From assembly GCA_037974665.1 (NCBI GenBank), contig CM075765.1:8601501-8665500 (forward strand): 64,000 bases of DNA, given 5' to 3'. This DNA comes from Ehretia macrophylla. Its lineage: Eukaryota; Streptophyta; Magnoliopsida; Boraginales; Ehretiaceae. The notes under the pieces are model-generated. The model saw nothing but the letters and a program-made list of their open reading frames with translations, did not search any database and was not told the DNA's origin. Shown here piece after piece: positions 37,509 to 46,400 of the stretch (positions are counted from its first letter, which is position 1; each line of letters opens with the position of its first letter). Both the position numbers and the translations under genes were made by a program.

Positions 37509-39030
37509 TAGATTTTGGGAAGGGTCGCCCAATATGGGTTGACTCAACCTGACCCATTTTGTATGGGTCAAAGAGAAGTTATGAGAAGTTACATAACTTC
37601 CTACATCCTAATTAAAAATAAAATATAAATGTTTGTTTTCTTTTGACGTTGAAAACAGAAGACTAAGTTATGTCTTTTCATCTGCTCTCTCTCTTTCAAT
37701 CTCTCTTCTTGTTTGCTATATGTAAAACAACCAAATCAAATAGGGTTCTTAGGTTGTGAAATAGTTAGGCTATGATCTCGTATTGTAGTCTCGAACCTCG
37801 AGCATATGCAATGGAATAAACACATCAACAATCCGCAATTTTTCTCGTAAAATGTTAGTCCTTTTTTATGCAATCAGTTTTATGAAGATTCTGATAGTTA
37901 AATAAAAATCTTCATTGGTATTAGAGCTTGATGTTTGTTCTCTGCTGATTATATGTTAATATGCGTAATATTGATGAATTACTACGATTTGAGCATTTTA
38001 TAATGTAATAATTGTTAATTTACGTTTCTGTGAAGTATCATAAGTATGTATAATTTTAGTACTGGTAGAAAGTGCTTGTCGCAAGGATTCTAACGGCATA
38101 ATTTTCGTAATTTTTCATTCAGTAATGAATTTATTACAAATTTTTAAAGTTAGAATGTCAAAATTGTTTAGTACATTTTTTCTGCATTTTTTGCTACTGT
38201 TTTGGCCCTTTTATGTCTGTATCGTGTCCCCAAAAAATTGTGTTTTTGTACTATTAGAACAGACTCGTCAAGAGCTTTCTGTAGACATGCGATTCTCTAA
38301 ATTTGACCTTAAAATGCATAAGTTATGAACTTTTTAAGATTTTTCGTAAATCTAAAATTTTTTTGGGCAAATATGTGTTCTTGGTGTAGTGTGTATGTGT
38401 GTGAAATTGTGAAAACCATGAGAACATGGTGTCAACATGGGGCCACGTGGCCTAATCGTGGGATGCCATGTGGCCATGCCTTTAGTGGTTGAAATAATTT
38501 TAAAAAAAAATCAAAAGAATTTGATCAGACATGACTTTTGTCATGTCTGACCACATGATTCAGGCGTGACTGAATCACGTCCATATTTTTTTTAATGGGC
38601 ACGTGGCACATTCTTGTTGTGCCACGTGGAAAATGATTAATATTTAAAAAATTTATATATTTAATTAAATTAAATTAAAATTAGTTTTTTTTTTAATTTA
38701 TTTTTTAAATATAGAATTAAAATTAGTTTTTAATTTTTCCACACCCCAACCACGTTGTCATCGGAGGTAGTCCAACGTCGGCGGACGGTGGTTTGACAGT
38801 GACCCAGTGGTGGTTCGGTCGCGGCCCGATGGTGGTCCGATGACGGTTCGGCGGTGGTTCGGTGGCGGTCTAGTTCATCGCAGAGTTTATAAAAAAAAAT
38901 CAAATACATAAGTTGTATTATATTTTAATTTTGACCCATTATCTTTGTGATAATATTTTTTGTGAACCCATGTTCTCAATTTGGGCTATTATCTTTGTGA
39001 TAATTGTGTTTTAGCCCTAATTTCTTGCAA
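37509..39030 (+). mobile_element. Copia LTR and leader remnant inserted in the WAK-like gene
   Basis: A block starting near TTGGGAAGGGTCGCCC (about 37510) and ending AAAAATCTTCA (about 37916) is followed at once by TTGGTATTAGAGCTTGA, a primer-binding-site-like sequence matching initiator-methionine tRNA. This is the usual LTR/leader junction of a plant Copia. Leader-like AT-rich sequence follows, but no gag or pol, so the body is missing. Insertion here removed the kinase gene's signal-peptide end. LTR edges are approximate. Confidence 0.6.
38755..38880 (+). repeat. Short GC-rich repeat tract (GGTGGTTCGGT-like units)
   Basis: Several imperfect copies of GGTGGTTCGG/GGCGGTC-type units occur in an otherwise AT-rich leader. 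It is markedly richer in G and C than its neighbours. No function is recognised. Confidence 0.6.
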
Positions 39031-39049
39031 AACTAGTATATAACTTAAA

Positions 39050-39345
39050 TTAATTTCAATTCTGGCATGAAATTATGAGTAATTTCATTAAATTGCCCAA
39101 ATTTTTGTAATTTAATTGTAATATTTACTATTAGGGGCATGAAATTTTTGTAATTTCATTTATATGCCTAAATTTATGTAATTTTAATTGTAATATTTAC
39201 AATTAAGGGCATAAATTTTTTGTAATTTTATTTAAATGTCCAACTTTGTGTAATTTTATTGTAATCTTTATAATAAGTGACGTGAAATTTTTATAATTTC
39301 ATTTCAAAGTATGAAATTTATGTAATTTCATTATACATGTTGTGT
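39050..39345 (+). repeat. Diverged tandem repeat, unit about 70-75 bp
   Basis: About four imperfect units, each with GAAATTTTTGTAATTTCATT followed by TATGCC-AAATTT and AATTGTAATATTTACAATTAGGGGCA-like phrases. The units have drifted from each other, so the array is old. No coding sequence is seen. Confidence 0.7.
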
Positions 39346-39379
39346 ACAATATTAATACATGCTACGTGCATTATTGTGG

Positions 39380-40210
39380 TGGTGCTACGAGATGGCAATT
39401 TATCGTATAGAAGAAGAGATCCGAAGACCTATTGATTGACTATAGATGCGAACCGATCGACCGCTACCTAAGAGAGGACAAGTAGTTCTTCTATCGAAAA
39501 AGGGCAAGGGGAGAACATGTAAGGGCTTGCCTAGATCTCGTATTTCTTACGTAGTATGTCGGTCAAACGAACGATTCTCTTCTCAAAGTAATGGAGAGAG
39601 TCTTTTTCTTTTTTTCGGTATGTAGCTCCGCGAGCTAGGAGCGCATCATCAGGGAAGGGCGAAAACAAACATAGGATCATGGCCCTTTTCTTCTTTCTTT
39701 TGTTTGTGTCTGGTCTGTTGTGTGTGTTTTTTTTAAGGCTTATCCAGCTCTAGGGCATCCAATTCCTCTTCTTTCTTTTGTTGCTGATCTCACATCGAGA
39801 GCAGCTCCTTCTTGTTCAGGGTCATCAGATGAGAGATCTTCCTCCGACTCCGAGAAATCGGTCAAGCGGGAGGCTACCCTCGACTCACCTATTTCTCGAT
39901 AAAAAAAAAACCTCTCCCCAGAGGAGAGCAGAAGCTCCAAGATGAGTATGTCCTAAATTCCCATATTCATTTTCGTCCTGATCCACCATGGATAGCCGGA
40001 ACTCTTCCTTTCCTTCCCCATGTGGAAGAAGTTTACATACAGGGGGGCCTATAACTTCAACCTCAGTATGAATAGCATCTAGGAATTGACGGTGGTCAAT
40101 CTTCCTTATTCTTTGGTATCTCGACTATGTTGACTGAAGCTTTCGATATCCCGGAAGGACAATGAGAGCATCGAGAGGTTGAATCCATAGGAAATAGTAA
40201 ATAAGATGGC
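39380..40210. other. Possible organelle-derived (mitochondrial-like) insertion
   Basis: Base composition changes to near-even GC, with phrases in the style of plant mitochondrial spacer DNA (CGACCGCTACCTAAGAGAGG near 39460, TAGCTCCGCGAGCTAGGAGC near 39630). The latter contains an AGCTCCGCGAGCT imperfect palindrome. The frames at 39720-39902 (plus) and 39740-39940 (minus) overlap and match nothing I recognise. Assignment rests on composition and style only. It could equally be an unrecognised repeat. Confidence 0.35.
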
Positions 40211-41240
40211 ATAGACATAGAATGGGATTGATGGACAAATGTCAAATGCCATATAAGAAGCTGTTATTGACCTGTCAACAAAAGACCTTTGAAACCTGAT
40301 GACTTTCCTACTTTAAAGCTGCCATAAACTGGATCAATATCATATCGCACATTTTTTGAAATTAATTTATTAGATAGTTATGTATTAAAATTTGTTTATT
40401 TACCCGAAGACTTTAGTAGTCATTCGAGAGTAGTATAAGTTAAACAAACTGCGAGAAAGATTTTCACCACTACTAGTTATAAGAACATGTACTGTTATTG
40501 GGCCCAAACTTATTATCTTATAAATAATCTTGCTTTTAATCATTATGTGTAATATTAAATGTTTTATGGGATATCTTTGATGAACATATAATAATGTTAG
40601 ACGTACTCCTATTTCTCCTAACATGTAAAACCAAAATATGTCTTTTGGGTCTCGATAAGTTAGAGACAGCTTCTACATGATCAATCGTCATGGTCCACAC
40701 GTGTTAATAAGAATTGAATATGTCAACTCTAGTGGACCAGACGGAATTATAAAAGTAAGGAGAACATTGTAAATGTGTACTTAATTTTGTCTAACATTAG
40801 TAGTTATTTATATGTTAAATACTAATTCATGTTCAGTTCATGATAATATTTGTCTTTATTATCATGTTTTAATCATAAGCATATGTTGCATATGTTATTA
40901 AATTAATAATTAGTTTATTAATCCTTTATCTGAGTGGGAGTTTTAAGATTGAGATTGGTGTGATTCTAATCTAGAACTATTAGTTCCCACACATGTGAGT
41001 TTATGTAATTCATATACAGAACTAATGTTTTTACTCGAATAAGATGAAATTGTTATAATTGTGACATTTGAATATAGAATTTGGCAGGTTGTACTACAAT
41101 CTGTTGGTACTATATCTTATATCACTTTATTACATTTAAATACTTGTTCAAGTATAATTAAACATCTAAATGTGCTAGTAATGAACATCAAAGATATCTA
41201 TGTTGTGGTTATTTATCATAACTGCAAAATATCATTGCTG
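40211..41240. other. AT-rich stretch, perhaps Copia leader or LTR; no gene seen
   Basis: No protein-like frame is present. The region around 40620-41050 (with CCCACACATGTGAG) could be the 5' LTR and leader of the Copia relic that follows, but no matching 3' copy was found to prove it. Confidence 0.35.
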
Positions 41241-42943
41241 AAGGAAAAATGAATGGTGATGATTGCCAATGTGGCATTATCACGTTCAGAATATTCTTGA
41301 GCAGCAATTAGGTGCTTGAAACATTGAGTTATGTAGAGGTGAACTATTAGGGTGGTAACACCACTTAGCATTTGAGGTAGAGATCTATCAGGTTGAAGAA
41401 AATATTATTGCTCGTGTCACGTTGTTGAGCATTGTGCATCATACCTCAATACTTATTACAAAGTATGACCTACTAATGTGGGGATTTTGAAAGCTTGAAA
41501 GAGAAGTTCAGTGAAATTTCTATTTCTATGCCATGTTAACTTACAATCAAGTTCGACACATACTGAAAGCATTACAATGCTTCTAAGGGGTAGCATTTCC
41601 GAGATGTCGACCATAATTAGATAATTGAAGGCAGATGACCATATTCTTATTAATGAACAACAAGTGCAAGTTGTCATTGTATCTTTTCCATCTAAGCTGG
41701 GTGCGCAAGATTGTCAACCTGATACACAATAGGAATATTAAGACATTCCAAACATTGAGCATCATATGGAGTTTGTAAATTACACCTCTTAGCCATCTAG
41801 ACCATTGGTTAAACTTGTGTAGCTGAGTCCAATAAGCCAGGGTCATGTGGATCTAAGCACTAAGGGACAATAACTCCAATAACAAAAAGAAAGGATAAGT
41901 TGACTGAGAAGGCCAAGAAGGTCAGACGTATGTGTGACAAATATGAGCAATGTGCTACAATTGTCACAAGAGGGGTCACTAAGCTTGGGATTGCCCTGAG
42001 ATGAAGACCGAGAGTTTGACCTCATAGCTAAAATCGAAGGAGTGTACGTGGAAAACCATTAGATTTTTGCAGAATTATGGTGGATATCTACGGAAAATAC
42101 CTTAAGAGTTGAGGTCAATGGCATTGTCACTTGTTTACCACCGCTTAGTGATTGTCAAACTCTATTTTTCCATGATATCCAATATGCTTTGGATTTTAGA
42201 AAAGACTTGGTTTGTGTATTAAATCCCTTTTTACAGTTAGGTCCTTAACTTCGTATATTTAGTACTCAGTCTAATACTCATTATAGATCTGGCTATATTG
42301 TGCATGTTTTTCTTGTTCTATGTGTTGAACATCAAAATCATTGGTATATAAATATGTGTTATTAATACTACATCTTTGAGATCTATAGCATAACCAGCTA
42401 GGCATAAAAGGGCAAAATAGAATGAACAGACTCGCAAGATAAGGTCTTTTGAGTCTGTGACTAGCACAATTCTGTCTGCCCTTGTGTAAAAGTTGCTTAG
42501 GCAATAACTCCACAATAAAATATTTTGCAAAGTCTTGCGAGCTAACTTTAATTGCCTTGAATTCATCCCGAAATCTATAATCCAGAGAATGTTAGGGCAT
42601 GGCAAGATGCATGATGTTTCATTACTTACGATTTCATAAGTTGTGGGCTTGTCTTTTTGTTTTCTCACAAGTCCAAAGCTTTCAACTACTTTGGATGTAA
42701 TTTTAAACTTGTTGAGAATCGATCAGACAGAAAATGAAATCTTTGATTATCGACTGTGGTCGGGTATATTTATTTGATTTGTTCAAAAGACTTGTAATGA
42801 AAGAGGTATAACACATGGGCTAATTATTCCTAGAACTTCGCAACTATGAGATGTTGTAGAAGGAATGAATAAAACCTTATCGAACGTGGTTAAGTATATA
42901 AAGACTCATATAAATTTCTCAATTTTGTGTTGGGAATTTATAC

Positions 42944-42987
<44 letters not shown>

Positions 42988-43559
42988 TAAACCAAGTGGC
43001 CTTCAAATCAGTCACTTCAACTCCCTATAAGTCATAGACAGGTGGTGAACCAGTCTACAATGACTTATGACCCTAGGAGTTAGCTACTTTGCTCATGAGC
43101 ATGAGAAATTGAAATCAAAAGGAAATAGGTGCATTTTCATTGGATACATTGAACGCTCCAAAGGGGAATGTTCATTGATAAACAAATAGTGGGAGTGTGT
43201 ATGAACTTAACATTCTTGGATATAGAATTTCCTAGCGGGAGACTTAGTTATCTGAATTGAATACTCCTAATGGTTATATCCCTCACAAATTTTCAGTTGA
43301 AAGGAGGACTTGTTTCCGTTCACTGATCCAAGTGAGAGATAAACACCGGTTTGGTTTTGGTCAACTTGAATCCGTTTTAAGATCAAAGTGAATTCGTTTC
43401 ATTAATCGGTTTGTGGATTATGTTCACTTATAATAGTAATATCGGTTTGATCAACTCGAATCTGTTTCATGATTAATGTGAGTTTGTTTTACTACCGGGT
43501 GATTATGAAAATAAGTTTTTCATATGATTACCAATTAAGATGATGATGAACCTTAGATA
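41241..43559 (+). mobile_element. Heavily decayed Ty1/Copia relic, left part (gag to integrase)
   Basis: Only short blocks survive, spread over several frames: a gag-like zone about 41460-42020 with a basic stretch (ITKRKDKLTEKAKK near 41877), a protease-to-integrase-like zone about 42100-42250, an integrase-core-like zone about 42690-42910, and an integrase-tail block near 42965-43190 (FKSVTSTPYK, and KGNRCIFIGYIERSKG, a Copia signature). Order and spacing fit one Copia element. It is very broken, with dozens of breaks, and therefore old. The young Gypsy element splits it at ATAGC (43560-43564), and it continues after 53586. Confidence 0.72.
42949..42986 (+). repeat. TA microsatellite with a short CA tail
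   Basis: About 16 TA dinucleotides followed by CACACA, within the decayed Copia relic. Confidence 0.95.
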
Positions 43560-43940
43560 ATAGCTGTGACGCCCGAGAATTTGCCATGCATTTAATTACT
43601 GTTGCATCCCTTGTTTGCGCATTTACTTCTATGCCTTATTAATTGACTTTGTGACTACTATTCACTCCGTTTTTAAAATGCTTTCTATTAGTTAATTAGC
43701 ATTTTTATTAAATCATATTAATTGTAAAAGTAGTGGGAAAAATGTGCATTTGAGCTTAAGGCGATAGGAAGGCTCGTTTAGAAAATGACTTTAGTAGTTG
43801 AATGAATAGTGTTACGTAACTAACTTAGGTAATTAATTAGCTAGCATATATTTTACCACCTTAGGCTCGTTTCCAAACTTTCAACGCACATTTTAGAAGC
43901 CATTTAATTACCCAACATGACCCCACCCCAAGTCCTACCT

Positions 43941-43947
43941 TATATAA
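43941..43947 (+). promoter_or_regulatory. TATA box of the young Tekay LTR
   Basis: TATATAA within CCTTATATAACATAAC, about 375 bp into the LTR. Transcripts would begin some 25-35 bp downstream, in the A-rich tract near 43975, which would set the U3/R border. The same box recurs at 51472-51478 in the 3' LTR. Inferred from sequence only. Confidence 0.6.
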
Positions 43948-45426
43948 CATAACACAACACATTATAACACAAAAACAAAAGAAATTTCAGCTTGTGAACA
44001 GTGCTTTACCCGACAGCCTCCCTTGTGCTTTTGGAAGAGATTTTGCTCATCAAATCATCAATTCAAGCCAAGCCAAGCCTCGAGCAACTAGTGTAGGGTG
44101 TTTGCAAGGTTCCTAGGTGCTCCTACGCGTAGTGGTGAGGGATTTCATAACTTGTTTTTGCATTTCTAAATAATTGCTCATTTCTTTAATCGTTGGAAAT
44201 ATGATCAAATGCCATTGTAAATGTTATCTATGCTAATGTACTATCTATATGAATGCTAGAGAACACTTTTGAACCGTCGTTTCGCAATTTAAACGGTTAG
44301 AATCGTTAGTTTGATTTCTAGGGTGAATAGTGACGTTTTTCTAGGGTTTTGTGTAATTGTTCGAATTGGCTTGAATTAATGCTTCTAATTGATGCCTTAG
44401 GTACTAGTGAAGATAATCAAATAACCCCGTACACTTGCATTGCCCTTAAATCGCCTAAAAATGGAAAATAGCCGACTTTAAGTTGGGGCTTTTGGGGTTA
44501 ATGCGATTCCGGGTGGATTCGGGCTTCAATTCTAGTATCCTTAGGCTACCTAGGTGCTATAGATGCCTTGATATCCCTTGTTTGAAGCCCGGACAATGTA
44601 GGTGTGGTTTAAAGCCAAAAGAGGGAAATTGGGGCTTTCGGGGTAAACGCGGGCATTTGATTGAGTTCGAGGGTTGAAAGGGTACCTTGGGGGTTAGTTA
44701 GAAGGTTGGGAGAGTTTCTTTTGAAAATGAAATCATTAATTTGGGTTTGGAAGAGAAATAGTATGTAAAATAAAGGGGTTTCAGTGCAATTCCGTTTGTC
44801 TCACATTCCTAAACCCACGGCATGACTTCATGAGTGTTTATATGTGATATTAAGTTGGTTTGGAGCTTTTGGTGTGATTCTATGCTTATATGGTATAAGT
44901 TCATTTGTAAACTACTTATTAGCTTCTATCCTTGCTTCTATCCTAATTGTATCGAGGTCAACCTACTTTGTTGATCCTCATATGTGTTAATGCTTATATT
45001 ATTGTTGTTAACTTGCCATCGTTGAGTGCATTGCATAGTTGGTTGCGCAACCATAGTGTCGGGGCGGATGTGTTGAATATCGGCTGGGCGGCAGAGGGCT
45101 TGCCGGTGGATATTCAAACTCCGTACCCTATTCCCTCATTCGCCTGGTCCGGAGATTGCCAGGGGATGTTGGGTCGTAGGTTTCGGGGTACATCCGGAGT
45201 ACACCCACTGGAGTGATTGGGGTTATGCCGACTTATCGTGATCGTGCTCGTGGTTCGTGGATCGTGATTGAAGACCAGTGAAGATTGGTGTATAGGGGAT
45301 TGTTGAAATGTATCCTTTTAATTGTGTGGTTATTTAAGTTTTCATTGATTCTTAAATTGTTAAAGTGTTATTGTTGTGTAATTGTGTTATCTGTTGCATT
45401 GCACGCCCCGGGACTATATCCCTCAC

Positions 45427-45446
45427 TGGGCAACAGTGGTTGCTCA
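45427..45446 (+). other. Conserved LTR hairpin (young Tekay 5' LTR)
   Basis: Stem TGGGCAAC/GTTGCTCA with an AGTG loop: seven Watson-Crick pairs and one G-U pair. Compared with the stem at 25639 (TGAGTAAC/GTTACTCA), one T-A pair has become C-G with both sides changed. The 3' LTR copy is at 52958-52977. Confidence 0.6.
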
Positions 45447-45476
45447 TACCTCGATATCTGTTTCAGGAGACGCTGA

Positions 45477-45540
45477 GGGTGATCCCCAGCTTGTTGATTT
45501 AGTTGAGGAAGAAGAAGTGCAGACCGAGCCTTTACCTTAG
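45477..45540 (+). other. Short acidic ORF after an acceptor-like site (young Tekay 5' LTR)
   Basis: After TTTCAG two nucleotides precede codons for an acidic stretch of about 20 residues containing GDPQLV and EEEEV and ending Glu-Pro-Leu-Pro-stop. It has no start codon of its own, so if translated it would be the end of a spliced product. An identical copy lies at 53008-53071. Expression is unproven. Confidence 0.4.
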
Positions 45541-46055
45541 TTGCTGTGTCTGATAACTTGAGGTGGTTAATGATTTTTGTTGCTATGTGGAAGACTTCTC
45601 TGATTACTTTATGTACTATTTTGTAGCCCAAGGGCTTTGTACATGCTTGTTGTATAAGTCGAAGATTAGATGACTGGGTTGTAACTTTGAAAGTCTATGA
45701 TCTGTAATAACTTTTATTCTTGCCTTATTTCCTTGCATGCTTGTGAGTGGATGGTTAATGTAGAATGCTCTACTCTTTAAGTTGTTATATTGATTTCCTA
45801 GAATGTAATGATTATAAGTCTATGCTGACAACCAGTTCTTGCATGCTTGTGTGTTTTGGAGATATTGTGTACTATAAGGCTCGGATGGCCTTATAGCTTT
45901 ATTGTTTAATTAAATTAAGCTTGTATGTGTTGTAGAGACCTTGTTTAAGTGTTTACAGGTTTTTAGAATGTCCACGGTACAGAGGAGACTCTGTCCGTGT
46001 GTCGGGTCCGGACTTAACCTTTAGCTTGGGGGTTGGGTCGGGGCGTGACATTTAA

Positions 46056-46067
46056 GTGGTATCAGAG
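46056..46067 (+). other. Primer-binding site (initiator-methionine tRNA type)
   Basis: TGGTATCAGAGC lies 5 bp after the 5' LTR end and is complementary to the 3' end of plant initiator tRNA-Met. It primes minus-strand DNA synthesis. Confidence 0.9.
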
Positions 46068-46400
46068 CTATAGATTGCATGAAGCCGGGTTAAATTTCTC
46101 GGTCTGTGGGTAGAGATTTGTTATGTGACTTTGTGAATACATGAGTCCTTGATTTTGATTGATCTAAGTGAAATTTGAATAAGGAATGAACATGCTAGCA
46201 TGGAAATAGAATATCAAGAGTCTAGAATGTCAAGTATGATCTAGTGATTTATGTTTACTTCAAGAATGTGGAATATTTATTTGAATTCCTATGTACTTGA
46301 CTTTATGTGAATCTAATTGGACTTTTCTTTATGTGTTTACTTATAAATTGCATATATACATATATACCTGTCATAACACTTTGCATTCTAGCTATTCGTG

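Larger units (their letters stand above)
34205..37510 (-). pseudogene. Wall-associated receptor-like kinase (WAK-like) pseudogene
   Basis: In intact relatives a plasma-membrane kinase binds cell-wall pectin outside and signals inside. On the minus strand the order is a Cys-rich GUB_WAK-type domain (about 37440-36940, with PGCSSRC and GCVLDPGFEILCNST), a donor-like ATAG/GTAATT near 36938, a membrane helix (about 35425-35345, GLGILSLITLVSWLYF), then a kinase (35307-34225). Kinase landmarks are a damaged glycine loop near 35175, lysine in VPIKKFK, DIKSTNILL, DFG near 34775 and a GTLGYLDAEY activation segment. It is dead. The HRD arginine is a stop (34828-34830), another stop lies near 34930, one more lies near the kinase end (about 34427), and a frame break occurs near 37395 with a stop at the end of the next block. 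EGF-like repeats are not visible. The 5' end is cut by a Copia LTR near 37510. Confidence 0.88.
43565..46050 (+). repeat. 5' LTR of the young Tekay element (2486 bp)
   Basis: It runs TGTGACGCCCGAG to GGGGCGTGACA. It holds a TATA box at 43941, a donor-like GTGGTGAGGG (GT at 44135), a GGTTGCGCAACC palindrome (45041-45052), a GGTAC/GTAC hairpin near 45186-45202, a covarying hairpin (45427-45446), an acceptor-like TTTCAG (45471-45476) and an acidic ORF to 45540. ORFs of 60-90 residues elsewhere in it resemble no known protein and recur exactly in the 3' LTR. Confidence 0.95.

Noticed and set aside
37917-40210. CRISPR-like or other regular spaced repeats
   Set aside because: The repeats are diverged tandem units without unique spacers, and the context is a plant nuclear genome.
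42949-42986. TA-rich tract as a possible promoter or origin
   Set aside because: It is a plain microsatellite inside a decayed Copia pol region.
44947-45216. 89-residue frame in the young LTR, repeated at 52478-52747
   Set aside because: It overlaps the conserved palindromes. Other LTR families keep the nucleotide blocks but read them in different frames, so RNA or DNA structure explains it better than a protein.
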